Below, piece after piece: positions 37,870 to 46,021 of a DNA stretch of 64,000 nucleotides. How positions within the stretch are numbered: position 1 is the first letter of the stretch; each line of letters starts with the position of its first letter. This stretch comes from Microbacterium sp. Bi121 (GTDB taxonomy: Bacteria; Actinomycetota; Actinomycetes; Actinomycetales; Microbacteriaceae): contig NZ_CAKKLJ010000005.1 in NCBI RefSeq assembly GCF_918698005.1, positions 1 to 64,000 of the forward strand, given 5' to 3'. The position numbers were made by a program, and so were the translations under genes. The notes below the pieces were generated by a model. The model did no database searches. It was not told the origin of the DNA and saw only the letters and a program-made list of their open reading frames with translations.

Positions 37870-37907
37870 GTAACAGCGCCGAAACAGGAGACGTGCATTC
37901 CGGAAAC
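37870..37907 (+). promoter_or_regulatory. GlnR-type nitrogen control box upstream of amtB
   Basis: GTAAC-n6-GAAAC (37870-37885) is followed, exactly 22 bases after the GAAAC, by a second GAAAC (37903-37907). The actinobacterial GlnR site is gTnAC-n6-GaAAC, often doubled with this period; the second gTnAC half is degenerate here. It lies 51-89 bases before amtB. Confidence 0.65.
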
Positions 37908-37958
37908 GGAGCCTCGACACACTGAAGCTCTCAACTACTTCGGATGTGAGGTTTTCCT

Positions 37959-39197
37959 ATGGATGCTCCCGGCAACATCTCGTGGGGTATTACCGCCACG
38001 GCGCTCGTGCTCCTCATGACGCCAGGCGTCGCGTTCTTCTACGGCGGACTCGTCAAGGCCAAGAGTGTCGTCAGCATGATGATGATGAGCTTCGGCTCGA
38101 TCGGTCTCGTCGCCGTGCTGTGGATCCTGTTCGGCTTCTCGATGAGTGCGGTCGACAGCCCGACGGCTTTCGCCGGCAACCCGTTCGCGGACTTCGGCCT
38201 CAGCGGCCTGGCTGCGGGAGACGGCTCCAACGTCGCCCTCCTCGGCGTCGCCTACGGTGCGACCTTCGCGATCATCACCATCGCCCTGATCTCCGGTGCG
38301 ATCGCCGATCGGGCGAAGTTCGGCAGCTGGCTGATCTTCGCCGGTGTGTTCGCGACGGTCGGATACTTCCCGATCGCGGCATGGGTGTGGGGCGGCGGAT
38401 GGATCATGAACCTCGGCACCTTCCTGTTCGGGGAGGACAGCGGTATCGGAGTGATCGACTACGCCGGCGGTACAGCAGTGCACATCAACGCCGGTGCGGC
38501 GGCTCTGGCTCTGGCGCTCGTCCTCGGCAAGCGCATCGGATTCCAGAAGGGCATCCTCAAGCCGCACAACGTGCCGCTCACGCTGCTCGGCGCGGCTCTC
38601 CTGTGGTTCGGCTGGTTCGGCTTCAACGCCGGTGCGGAATGGCTCGCGGATGACATGGGCGGTGTCGGCCTGATCGGCCTGAACACCCTCGGTGCCACCG
38701 CGGCCGCCATCCTCGGCTGGATCCTCGTCGAACGCATCAAGGACGGGAAGGCCACGTCGGTCGGCGCGGCGTCCGGTGCTGTCGCCGGTCTCGTCGCGAT
38801 CACCCCGGCGTGCGCGAATCTGACGCCTGGCTGGTCGCTGCTGCTCGGTGCTCTCGCTGGTGTCGTCTGCGCCCTCGCCGTGGAGCTGAAGTTCCGGCTC
38901 GGCTTCGACGACTCGCTCGATGTCGTCGGCATCCACCTCGTCGGCGGTCTGCTCGGAACCGTGTACCTCGGCTTCTTCGCCACCGGCACCGGACTGTTCG
39001 TCGGCGGTGACGCCCGTCAGCTCGTGGTCCAGGTCATCGCCGCCTTCGGAGTGCTGATCTACGCGTTCGTGGTGGCCTACATCATCGGTTTCGCGATCCA
39101 GAAGACGATCGGATTCCGGATCACGAATGAGGACGAGATCGCCGGAGTCGACTCTGTCGTCCACGGCGAAGAGGGGTACGCACTCGTCGACGCATGA
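37959..39197 (+). CDS. amtB: ammonium transporter
   Basis: 412-residue Amt channel with 11 membrane helices: GVAFFYGGLVKAKSVVSMMMMSF at the N-terminus, FAGVFATVGYFPIAAWVWGGGW, DYAGGTAVHINAGAAALALALVLGKR and WFGWFGFNAGAE. The pore His pair lies in AVHIN and DVVGIHLVGG. GTGAGG is 7 bases before the ATG. A GlnR-type box upstream suggests induction by nitrogen limitation. No glnK or glnD follows, unlike many actinobacterial amtB operons. Confidence 0.95.
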   Translation: MDAPGNISWGITATALVLLMTPGVAFFYGGLVKAKSVVSMMMMSFGSIGLVAVLWILFGFSMSAVDSPTAFAGNPFADFGLSGLAAGDGSNVALLGVAYGATFAIITIALISGAIADRAKFGSWLIFAGVFATVGYFPIAAWVWGGGWIMNLGTFLFGEDSGIGVIDYAGGTAVHINAGAAALALALVLGKRIGFQKGILKPHNVPLTLLGAALLWFGWFGFNAGAEWLADDMGGVGLIGLNTLGATAAAILGWILVERIKDGKATSVGAASGAVAGLVAITPACANLTPGWSLLLGALAGVVCALAVELKFRLGFDDSLDVVGIHLVGGLLGTVYLGFFATGTGLFVGGDARQLVVQVIAAFGVLIYAFVVAYIIGFAIQKTIGFRITNEDEIAGVDSVVHGEEGYALVDA

Positions 39198-39217
39198 TCA
39201 GGCAGGATGCCGGTCGG

Positions 39218-39223
39218 TAGGGT
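39218..39223 (+). promoter_or_regulatory. -10 element of leaderless promoter for the PemK/MazF-like gene
   Basis: TAGGGT ends 6 bases before the GTG at 39230, between the amtB stop and this gene. Confidence 0.5.
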
Positions 39224-39229
39224 GACGGG

Positions 39230-39784
39230 GTGAGTTCTTCCCCGAGCATCCTCCGTCAGCTGGCGGACCTCGTCATCAGGGCATTGTCGAGCAGAACGTC
39301 CCGGACTCCCGCAACGGAGCCGGGACGTTCTGGCGCGTCGGGGCAGGCGGAGCCAGGAGCGGGGCGCTCGCAGGGGAGCGGGACCGTGCAGGTCGACCCC
39401 GACCGCGTACCCGGGCTCCAGGTCGACTACTCGCCGTCGAAGGACGGAATGCCCGACTCGGGCGAGGTCATCTGGACCTGGGTGCCCTACCAGGAGAACG
39501 ATGGGCGCGGCAAGGACCGTCCGGTCCTGGTGATCGGCAGACAGTCCGCCGATCGCGTGTACGTCGTGCGGATGACGAGCAAGCCTCATGAGCACGATCG
39601 CGACTATCTCTCGATCGGCCGCGGCGACTGGGACTCGCAGGGACGCGAGTCATGGGTCGACATCGAGCAGCTGTACAGCGTGCACGCGCGCGGGATGCGG
39701 CGCGAAGCAGCCGTCCTCGACCGTGGGCGTTACGACCGAGTGTCCGAAGCGCTCGTCCATCGGTACGGGTGGGCGGTGCGCTGA
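39230..39784 (+). CDS. PemK/MazF-like toxin family protein with long N-terminal extension
   Basis: 184 residues. The C-terminal 100 resemble the PemK/MazF SH3-like barrel: GEVIWTWVPYQENDGRGKDRPVLVIG, VYVVRMTSKPH and SWVDIEQLYSVHARGMRREAAVLDRGRYDRV. MazF proteins are sequence-specific RNases. The first 70 residues are Ser/Gly/Arg-rich and probably disordered, which is unusual for a toxin. No MazE/PemI gene lies directly upstream. An acidic 66-residue protein is encoded 81 bases downstream. It may be a housekeeping RNase-fold protein instead of a toxin; actinobacterial genomes often carry such solo members. Confidence 0.72.
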   Translation: MSSSPSILRQLADLVIRALSSRTSRTPATEPGRSGASGQAEPGAGRSQGSGTVQVDPDRVPGLQVDYSPSKDGMPDSGEVIWTWVPYQENDGRGKDRPVLVIGRQSADRVYVVRMTSKPHEHDRDYLSIGRGDWDSQGRESWVDIEQLYSVHARGMRREAAVLDRGRYDRVSEALVHRYGWAVR

Positions 39785-39852
39785 GTTCCTGACGCTCGCT
39801 ACCAACACGGACGTGCCGGCGCAATCCCCTCAACAGCCGGACGAGCGGCGCG

Positions 39853-39858
39853 TAGGTT
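39853..39858 (+). promoter_or_regulatory. -10 element of promoter for the 66-residue acidic protein
   Basis: TAGGTT ends 7 bases before the ATG at 39866, again a leaderless layout. Confidence 0.4.
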
Positions 39859-39865
39859 CGGAGAC

Positions 39866-40066
39866 ATGTCCGGCGAAGATATGACTTTCGAAGAGAAGCG
39901 CCACGATCAGCTCACGGCGGCCCCTGACGCGACCGAGGCCGACGCCGCGCCCCGCGTCGAGGTTACGGAGCACGATGGGGTGAAGCGGGTCGACGTGGCA
40001 GAGGACGCGGCCGTGCGTCCTGGCCCGGGGCCTGGCATGCCGGAAGCGGACGGCGAGGCCGACTGA
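39866..40066 (+). CDS. small acidic protein of unknown function
   Basis: 66 residues, rich in Glu, Asp, Ala and Pro, with no hydrophobic stretch and no Cys; almost certainly disordered. The short block PRVEVTEHDGVKRVDVAEDA looks conserved-like. I do not recognise a family with confidence. It has its own -10 box, sits between a PemK/MazF-like gene and an SPW protein gene, and its acidity would fit an antitoxin or a small adaptor, which is speculation. Confidence 0.6.
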   Translation: MSGEDMTFEEKRHDQLTAAPDATEADAAPRVEVTEHDGVKRVDVAEDAAVRPGPGPGMPEADGEAD

Positions 40067-40169
40067 GCGTTCTGCCGGTGTGCGGATCCGGGAATATCCG
40101 ATCCGAAACCCGGAGCGCACCGAACCTTCTGTGACACCGCGCAACGCGGTGGTACTCAAGGAGGAAATC

Positions 40170-40559
40170 ATGCGCTTCATCCCCACCAAGGTCCACGGCG
40201 TCCTCGACTACATCGTCGGCATCGCCTTGATCGCCGCACCCTGGCTCTTCGGATTCGCGAGCGTCGGCGGTGCTGCTGTCGTCATCCCGATCGTGCTGGG
40301 CATCGGGCTCATCGTGTACAGCCTCTTCACGAAGTACGAGTGGGGTCCGTTCGGGTTCATCCCGATGCCGGTGCACCTCGTCTTCGACATCGTCGCGAGC
40401 CTGTTCCTCGCGCTGTCGCCGTGGATCTTCGGATTCGCCGGTGAGGCATTGAACGTGTGGCTCCCGCACGTGGTGGTCGGTGCCGCCGTGATCGTCGTGG
40501 TGATCTTCTCGAAGCCACAGCCGGCGAGCACTGCGACGCGTACCGCCGCGCGCGCCTGA
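40170..40559 (+). CDS. SPW repeat membrane protein
   Basis: 129 residues, four membrane helices, with two copies of the family motif (AAPWLFGF and LSPWIFGF). SPW proteins are small bacterial and archaeal membrane proteins of unknown function. ATG 40170 is chosen because AAGGAGG lies 8 bases upstream; the frame opens at 40080, but the extra residues are not membrane-like. A hairpin terminator follows. Confidence 0.88.
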   Translation: MRFIPTKVHGVLDYIVGIALIAAPWLFGFASVGGAAVVIPIVLGIGLIVYSLFTKYEWGPFGFIPMPVHLVFDIVASLFLALSPWIFGFAGEALNVWLPHVVVGAAVIVVVIFSKPQPASTATRTAARA

Positions 40560-40572
40560 GATCGGGGGCCCG

Positions 40573-40612
40573 ACGCGCATCTCCCCGTCAATCGGACAGG
40601 GGAGATGCGCGT
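40573..40612. terminator. bidirectional hairpin terminator
   Basis: Perfect 14-bp stem ACGCGCATCTCCCC around a 12-base loop, between the convergent SPW and DUF1611 genes. Confidence 0.75.
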
Positions 40613-40634
40613 TGTGGTGCGCGATTCCGCGTGG

Positions 40635-41771
40635 TCAGACGCGCTCGGACGCCGCTTTCGCAGTCAGCATCGGGAAAGCCGCGAGCACCATGTCGACCAG
40701 CGCACTCAGCGGGCGGGTCAGCGGATCTGTCGCAGGTACGCCGATCTCCAGTTCGATGGCGTCGATGGCCGCGGCGATCTGCGTGACCGACAGGTTCTCG
40801 TGATTGACCGTCACGCCGATCACGCGGGTCTCGGCGAATGCTTCGATGAGCGCGACCTCACTGGCGATAGTGGGCATCGGTACCATGGGGAAATCCCCGA
40901 GAACCTCTCTGCCCGGGGCGTGCTGCACGATCACACCGGCGGGTCTGCTGCCTCGAAGGATGTGCGCGGACGTCAGATATGCAGGATGGCTCAGCGCTCC
41001 CTGTCCCTCCACGATGATGATGTCGGGGTCTTCACCTTCAAACGCGGCGACGACCTGATTCTCGACCTCGCCCGAGCAGAACTGCGGGACGAGCGCGTCC
41101 AGAGCGACCCCGTAACGACCGCCCTGGATGATCGTCGTCTGCCCGGTGCCCACCATGACGGCGCGGATACCCCGCTCGTTGAGCGCCTGGACGAGGAGCG
41201 TCGCGGTGGTCCGCTTGCCGATTGCGCCGTCGGTCCCGAGGACGGCGATGCGCGGGCAGGTCACATCGAAGATGCGCCCCGAGAACAGGTGGAGGTCCTT
41301 CGTGTCTTTCGGACGTCGCACGTCGGTGATGGTCACGCCCGCGAGAAGCGCTGCGGCGACGAACTCCGCATCATCGTTCAAGAACTCGTGCAGGCCGTTG
41401 ATGATGTGCATTCCGTCGACGATGCCGTCAAGCAGGACGATTCGCTGGGCGGGGGAGAGGAGTCCGTTGGCCGGTGCGACGCCGCAGATGAGGTAGTCGG
41501 GAACCGTGCCCGCATGTGCGAGTGCTTCGGCCAGACTCGCGAATATCGGGATGCCGCTGGGCTTGCCGTCGAGCTGCGCACCGGCGTCCGCACCGGCGAG
41601 GCGGCTGTCGATGACGCTGAGGATCTTGTACTTCTCCGAGTGTCGGACAAGGCCGTTCGCCGTCTTGCCATCCTGTTCGCCGAATTGGCCTTCGCAATAC
41701 ACGATCGCGGTCGAGCCGATCGGAAGCGCAGGGCCTGTGGGCACGTTGTTGGGCAGGGTATGCGAGTGCAC
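40635..41771 (-). CDS. DUF1611 (DgcN-like) family protein
   Basis: 378 residues. The N-terminal domain has VYCEGQFGEQDGKTANGLVRHSEKY and a Rossmann-like DYLICGVAPANGLL. The C-terminal P-loop domain has IAVLGTDGAIGKRTTATLLVQALNERG and EGQGALSHPAYL. DUF1611 members include DgcN, an N-acetyltransferase for D-Glu and related D-amino acids, normally paired with the epimerase DgcA. No dgcA lies next to it here, so the substrate is uncertain. The GTG start has GAGGAG 11 bases upstream. Single gene. Confidence 0.78.
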   Translation of the reverse strand: MHSHTLPNNVPTGPALPIGSTAIVYCEGQFGEQDGKTANGLVRHSEKYKILSVIDSRLAGADAGAQLDGKPSGIPIFASLAEALAHAGTVPDYLICGVAPANGLLSPAQRIVLLDGIVDGMHIINGLHEFLNDDAEFVAAALLAGVTITDVRRPKDTKDLHLFSGRIFDVTCPRIAVLGTDGAIGKRTTATLLVQALNERGIRAVMVGTGQTTIIQGGRYGVALDALVPQFCSGEVENQVVAAFEGEDPDIIIVEGQGALSHPAYLTSAHILRGSRPAGVIVQHAPGREVLGDFPMVPMPTIASEVALIEAFAETRVIGVTVNHENLSVTQIAAAIDAIELEIGVPATDPLTRPLSALVDMVLAAFPMLTAKAASERV

Positions 41772-41893
41772 TGAAATCGGGTCTCCTCATGATCATCCAG
41801 AGGAGGCGACGGAGAACGAAATGGCCGGATACGGCCCGTTGGTCGACAAGAAGTCTTCCCTGACGTCGACGACGTGCCGACGCAGCCACCGTA

Positions 41894-42295
41894 TCAGCGT
41901 CGGCTGCGCGTGGGCCGAGTGCCCGTGCTCCAGAGCGCCCAGGCGATGAGGACCGGCTGGAGGAACAGGCGGACGAACCGCTTGGTGTCGGTGTCGAGGC
42001 CCGGAGCGGAGCGGTGGGTGCGCCACTGCTCGACGTTGCCGGGGAACACGGCCACGAAGAACGTCGCGGTCGCCCAGCCGATGCGATGGCGTTCCTTGGG
42101 AAGCGCGATGAGCGCTGCTGCGAGCGCGAGCTCAGCGGCGCCGGACGCGATGACGACGCCGTCCTTGTCGAGTCCCGTCGCGCGGGTCGCCCAATCGGGG
42201 ATGAGTCCGCGGAAGCCTCTGGTCTGAACGAAATGCAGTACACCCATGAAGGCGAGGCCGAGAGCGAGCGCCCAACGCGCGATGTGTCGGATCAT
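41894..42295 (-). CDS. DoxX-like membrane protein
   Basis: 133 residues from ATG 42295 with four membrane helices; ALGLAFMGVLHFVQTRGFRGLIPDW and IASGAAELALAAALIALPK are DoxX-family-like. Some DoxX members work in thiol redox or export, but the function here is unknown. Its start overlaps the GIY-YIG gene stop by 4 bases, so the two are co-translated. The 122 bases downstream to the DUF1611 gene hold only a doubtful small frame. Confidence 0.82.
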   Translation of the reverse strand: MIRHIARWALALGLAFMGVLHFVQTRGFRGLIPDWATRATGLDKDGVVIASGAAELALAAALIALPKERHRIGWATATFFVAVFPGNVEQWRTHRSAPGLDTDTKRFVRLFLQPVLIAWALWSTGTRPTRSRR

Positions 42296-42762
42296 CCGTT
42301 CACGGTACCCGCTCGCAGGGCGCCGCTGAGCCAGCGGGCGTAAAGGAGCCAGGGCTCCCCGGCTCGTCGGAGCTCGGTCGTGTGCGCCTCGAGCTCTGTC
42401 GAGAACGTGAACCACTCGCCGCCCTCACGGATGGCGGCGAAATCGCGGTGGCGCTGCTGCTCGAGGTTGCGGTCGCCGCGTTCGAACGCGAGGAGCTCGT
42501 CGTGCCGGATGCTGGCGAGCCGCTGTTTCGGACGTCTGCTGGTGCCGATCTTCACACGGCGGTCGAAGCGCAGGTAGTAGACGACGTCGATGCGGGGGAG
42601 TGGCAGGTCGGCGTCCGGGACATCGCCGTAGCGCCACTCGCAGGAGGCGCATGTCCATCCGCCGTGGGTACGGACTCCCCGGAGACCGCCGCAGAGCGAG
42701 CAGGGACCGGGCAGTGATTCTACTTTCGGCACGCGCAGAACGATACGCGCGGATGCCGACAT
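42292..42762 (-). CDS. GIY-YIG (T5orf172-like) protein with N-terminal zinc ribbon
   Basis: 156 residues from ATG 42762. A CSLCGG...CASCEW zinc ribbon (about 20-45) is followed by a compact GIY-YIG-like domain with VYYLRFDRRVKIGTSRRPKQRL, EQQRHRDF and EGGEWF. The expected nuclease Tyr, Arg and Glu are present. Such proteins may cut DNA or act in repair or defence; the role is unknown. A longer frame to 42870 reads through the antisense of a tRNA and is not real. It is the first gene of a pair with the DoxX gene. Confidence 0.78.
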   Translation of the reverse strand: MSASARIVLRVPKVESLPGPCSLCGGLRGVRTHGGWTCASCEWRYGDVPDADLPLPRIDVVYYLRFDRRVKIGTSRRPKQRLASIRHDELLAFERGDRNLEQQRHRDFAAIREGGEWFTFSTELEAHTTELRRAGEPWLLYARWLSGALRAGTVNG

Positions 42763-42785
42763 CGACGTGCGAGACGGAGATGAGA

Positions 42786-42861
42786 TGGTGGGCGATGCCG
42801 GACTCGAACCGACGACCTCTTCCGTGTGAAGGAAGCGCGCTACCAACTGCGCCAATCGCCC
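42786..42861 (-). tRNA. tRNA-Val (anticodon CAC)
   Basis: On the minus strand GGGCGAT pairs with ATCGCCC. The anticodon stem CTTCC/GGAAG encloses TTCACAC (anticodon CAC), and GGTTCGAGTCC forms the T arm. The terminal CCA is encoded (42786-42788), unlike the other three tRNAs here. Confidence 0.95.
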
Positions 42862-42950
42862 AAGACCCATGGGGTCAGGAATCGATACTACCGGACGGTT
42901 TCAGCGCCCCAGGACCATTCCTATGGACACGCGCGAGATCCGTGTCGAGT

Positions 42951-42979
42951 TTTGCGCCTCGGGAATCTTCGGCTAATGT
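42951..42979 (+). promoter_or_regulatory. promoter of the Gly-Cys-Val tRNA cluster
   Basis: TTTGCG, a 17-base spacer and TAATGT, ending 33 bases before tRNA-Gly. This is the best -35/-10 pair in the segment. Confidence 0.5.
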
Positions 42980-43012
42980 TTTACAAGTGCCCGGGACGCC
43001 GGAACACGAAAT

Positions 43013-43084
43013 GCGGATGTAGCGCAGTGGTAGCGCATCACCTTGCCAAGGTGAGGGTCGCGAGTTCGAATCTCGTCATCCGCT
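43013..43084 (+). tRNA. tRNA-Gly (anticodon GCC)
   Basis: GCGGATG/CATCCGC acceptor stem, anticodon stem TCACC/GGTGA around TTGCCAA (GCC), and T arm with GAGTTCGAATCTC. CCA is not encoded. Confidence 0.95.
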
Positions 43085-43137
43085 CGAGTGCAGAGAGTCT
43101 CTTCCAGAGGCTCACGGCACGTGGGGTCAATCCACAC

Positions 43138-43208
43138 GGTGGCGTGGCCGAGCGGCTAGGCACCGGCCTGCAAAGCCGTTTACACGGGTTCGAATCCCGT
43201 CGCCACCT
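43138..43208 (+). tRNA. tRNA-Cys (anticodon GCA)
   Basis: GGTGGCG/CGCCACC acceptor stem, loop CTGCAAA (GCA) and T arm CGGGTTCGAATCCCG. The outermost anticodon-stem pair is a C/T mismatch. CCA is not encoded. Confidence 0.94.
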
Positions 43209-43235
43209 CACCGTACAACTGAACAGCCCCAACGG

Positions 43236-43307
43236 GCGCGATTGGCGCAGCGGTAGCGCGCTTCCCTGACACGGAAGAGGTCACTGGTTCGATCCCAGTA
43301 TCGCGCA
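43236..43307 (+). tRNA. tRNA-Val (anticodon GAC)
   Basis: GCGCGAT/ATCGCGC acceptor stem, anticodon stem CTTCC/GGAAG around CTGACAC (GAC), and T arm CTGGTTCGATCCCAG. Its left half is nearly identical to the tRNA-Val(CAC) on the other strand. Confidence 0.95.
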
Positions 43308-43312
43308 CAGAC

Positions 43313-43339
43313 AAAACCCTCGGTCTCACCGGGGGTTTT
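43313..43339 (+). terminator. terminator of the tRNA cluster
   Basis: AAAACCCTCGGT and ACCGGGGGTTTT form a 12-bp stem with one mismatch and a 3-base loop, ending in TTTT, 5 bases after tRNA-Val. Confidence 0.8.
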
Positions 43340-43421
43340 CGTGTTTCATCGATCGTTCTCCGCGAGCTTGGACCATACGGGCTCTCTGCGCAACCCCTGT
43401 GGACCATAGCTGTTCGGGTCC

Positions 43422-43427
43422 TATCGT
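43422..43427 (+). promoter_or_regulatory. -10 element of leaderless xfp promoter
   Basis: TATCGT ends 6 bases before the ATG at 43434; no ribosome binding site is present. Confidence 0.5.
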
Positions 43428-43433
43428 GAACGC

Positions 43434-45818
43434 ATGATCGATGACGCCAGAGTCGCGCAACTGGAGGCGTGGTGGCGCGCCGCGAACTATCTCAGCGTGG
43501 GGCAGATCTACCTGCAGTCGAATCCGCTGTTGACCGAACCGCTCGTGAAAGAGCATGTGAAGCCCCGGTTGCTGGGACATTTCGGCACGGTGCCGGGACT
43601 GAACCTCGTCTACGCGCACGCCAACCGGCTCATCCAGGATCGCGGGCTGGATGCGCTCTACATCACCGGACCGGGTCATGGGGGGCCGGGCATGGTCGCC
43701 AACGCGTGGCTGGACGGCACCTATTCGGAGATCTACCCCAGCATCACAAGAGATGAAGAGGGCATGGCCCGCCTCTTCCGGCAGTTCTCCTTCCCCGGGG
43801 GTATCCCCAGTCATGCCGCTCCGGAGACGCCGGGCTCGATTCATGAGGGCGGTGAGCTGGGATACTCCCTGAGCCACGCCTACGGCGCGGCGTTCGACAA
43901 CCCGGCACTCACGGTGTTCTGCGTGATCGGCGACGGTGAAGCCGAGACCGGGCCGCTGGCCACTGCCTGGCACGCGAACAAATTCCTCGACCCCGTCACC
44001 GACGGCACGGTGCTGCCGATCCTGCACCTGAACGGCTGGAAGATCGCCAATCCGACGGTGTTGGATCGCGTCCCTGACGACGAGCTGCTGGACCTCATGC
44101 GCGGGTACGGGCACGATCCGCTGCTGGTCGAGTTCTCTGCAGACGATGAGCACGGCGACGTGCACCGACGGTTCGCGAAGACGCTGGACCTGGCGGCGGA
44201 TCGCATCGCCGAGATCCGCACCGCCGCTCGCGAAGGGGACTCGGTGCGCCCTCGCTGGCCGATGATCATCCTCCGTTCGCCCAAGGGCTGGACCGGACCC
44301 GAGTTGGTGGACGGACTTCCCGTCGAAGGCACGTGGCGGGCGCATCAGGTCCCCCTACCAGGGGCCCGCGAGAACGTCGGGCACCTCCACCAGTTGGAGG
44401 AGTGGCTCAGGTCATACGATCCCGTCGAGCTGTTCGGCGCCGAGGGAACCCCGAACAGGGAGATCGACGGTCTCGTCCCGGACGCCGACCGGCGGATGTC
44501 CGCGTCCCCGCACGCCAATGGCGGCGTGCTCCGGGAGGACCTGGATCTTCCGGAGTTCCGAGACTTCGCCGTGGATGTCGACCGCCCCGGCGCCTCGGAT
44601 GCCAAGGCCACCGAGGTCCTCGGCGGCTATCTGGCGGACGTGATCCGCCGCAATCCGCACACCTTCAGGATCTTCGGTCCGGACGAGACCGCGTCCAACA
44701 AACTCGCACCCGCCGTGTACGAGGCGACGGACAAGCAATGGAATGCTCAGACCAGCCCGCTCGACGAGCATCTCGCCCGCGCCGGGCGGGTGATGGAGGT
44801 GCTCAGCGAACACCAGTGCCAGGGATGGCTCGAAGGGTACCTCCTGACGGGGCGCCACGGAATCTTCAACTCGTACGAGGCATTCGTGCACATCGTCGAC
44901 TCGATGTTCAACCAGCACGCCAAGTGGCTGGAGACCTCCCGGTCGATCGAGTGGCGCCGTCCCGTCGCGAGTCTGAACTATCTGCTCTCGAGCCACGTCT
45001 GGCGTCAGGATCACAACGGGTTCACCCATCAGGATCCCGGTTTCATCGACCTCGCGATGAACAAGAGCGCCGACGTCGTTCGCGTCTATCTGCCGTTCGA
45101 CGCCAACACGCTTCTCAGCACATACGATCACTGTCTCCGAACGGTCGACTACGTCAACGTCGTCGTCGCTGGAAAACAGGACGCTCCCCAGTGGCTCACC
45201 ATGGACGAGGCCGTGAGGCACTGCACGCGAGGTGTCGGCATCCTGGAATGGGCAGGTTCGGAGACGGACGAGCACAGCGCGGACGTCGTCCTCGCCGCGG
45301 CAGGCGACGTCCCCACGCTCGAGGTGCTCGCCGCGGCGGCCATCCTCCGTGAGGAAGCGCCCGAGATCGCGCTGCGAGTCGTGAACGTCGTCGACCTGAT
45401 GAAGCTGCAGGCCGAGGATCAGCACCCGCATGGCATGTCGGACGATGACTTCGATGCGACCTTCACCGCAGACAGGCCGATCGTATTCGCCTACCACGGT
45501 TATCCCTGGCTCATCCATCGACTGGCATATCGCCGCCGGGGCCACGCGAACCTTCACGTGCGCGGCTATGTGGAGAAGGGCACGACCACGACGCCGTTCG
45601 ACATGGTCATGCTGAACGACCTCGATCGTTTTCGGCTCGCCGCCGACGCTCTTCGCCGGCTCCCCGACGGCGAATCGACTTACTCGACGCTGATCGCGGA
45701 TCTGCTCGCCCGCCGTGAGCGTGCGCGCGACTACACGAGGCAGCACGGTGAAGACAGCCCTGCGGTCAGCGAATGGCGGTGGCCTTTCGCCGAAAGTCAA
45801 CGGGCGCGGCGAATCTGA
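43434..45818 (+). CDS. xfp: xylulose-5-phosphate/fructose-6-phosphate phosphoketolase
   Basis: Thiamine-diphosphate enzyme of 794 residues that splits sugar phosphates with Pi to acetyl-phosphate and erythrose-4- or glyceraldehyde-3-phosphate. Signature segments: [51 protein letters not shown], the ThDP motif [19 protein letters not shown], and [35 protein letters not shown] split across the middle. No acetate kinase or phosphotransacetylase gene is adjacent, so the fate of acetyl-phosphate must be set elsewhere. Confidence 0.94.
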   Translation: MIDDARVAQLEAWWRAANYLSVGQIYLQSNPLLTEPLVKEHVKPRLLGHFGTVPGLNLVYAHANRLIQDRGLDALYITGPGHGGPGMVANAWLDGTYSEIYPSITRDEEGMARLFRQFSFPGGIPSHAAPETPGSIHEGGELGYSLSHAYGAAFDNPALTVFCVIGDGEAETGPLATAWHANKFLDPVTDGTVLPILHLNGWKIANPTVLDRVPDDELLDLMRGYGHDPLLVEFSADDEHGDVHRRFAKTLDLAADRIAEIRTAAREGDSVRPRWPMIILRSPKGWTGPELVDGLPVEGTWRAHQVPLPGARENVGHLHQLEEWLRSYDPVELFGAEGTPNREIDGLVPDADRRMSASPHANGGVLREDLDLPEFRDFAVDVDRPGASDAKATEVLGGYLADVIRRNPHTFRIFGPDETASNKLAPAVYEATDKQWNAQTSPLDEHLARAGRVMEVLSEHQCQGWLEGYLLTGRHGIFNSYEAFVHIVDSMFNQHAKWLETSRSIEWRRPVASLNYLLSSHVWRQDHNGFTHQDPGFIDLAMNKSADVVRVYLPFDANTLLSTYDHCLRTVDYVNVVVAGKQDAPQWLTMDEAVRHCTRGVGILEWAGSETDEHSADVVLAAAGDVPTLEVLAAAAILREEAPEIALRVVNVVDLMKLQAEDQHPHGMSDDDFDATFTADRPIVFAYHGYPWLIHRLAYRRRGHANLHVRGYVEKGTTTTPFDMVMLNDLDRFRLAADALRRLPDGESTYSTLIADLLARRERARDYTRQHGEDSPAVSEWRWPFAESQRARRI

Positions 45819-45865
45819 AGCAGAACGCAAGACTGATGTCCCGCACAGGATGAACGGAGCACGAC

Positions 45866-46021
45866 ATGTCGAACCCCATGGACGAGCAGAAGGACGAACG
45901 ACCGACGGTGGTCGGGACCGACCCGGACTTCAACGTCGGCGATGAGGATCCAGCTGCGTCGGAACGGGCAGACGGCGAGGAAAGCGACGAGGATGAGGTC
46001 GACGTCGAAGACCTACCGTAA
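45866..46021 (+). CDS. small acidic protein of unknown function
   Basis: A 51-residue frame, MSNPMDEQKDER to DVEDLP, with GGAG 7 bases before the ATG. About 40 percent of residues are Asp or Glu, and there is no hydrophobic segment. It begins 47 bases after xfp and its last 29 bases overlap the chosen start of the FUSC gene. Codon use is GC-rich at third positions, supporting coding. The function is unknown; co-translation with the transporter suggests a shared role. Confidence 0.55.
   Translation: MSNPMDEQKDERPTVVGTDPDFNVGDEDPAASERADGEESDEDEVDVEDLP

Noticed and set aside
42763..42870. N-terminal extension (MGLGRLAQLVARFLHTEEVV) of the GIY-YIG frame
   Set aside because: It is the antisense translation of the tRNA-Val gene, a classic false extension. 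The family-like protein starts at 42762.
42786..43307. tRNA cluster as a phage or island attachment site
   Set aside because: There is no integrase, no repeated tRNA 3' end and no change in base composition nearby.
43038..43407. Minus-strand frames with FELATLTLAR and DTGIEPVTSSV
   Set aside because: These are translations of the opposite strand of tRNA genes, not proteins.
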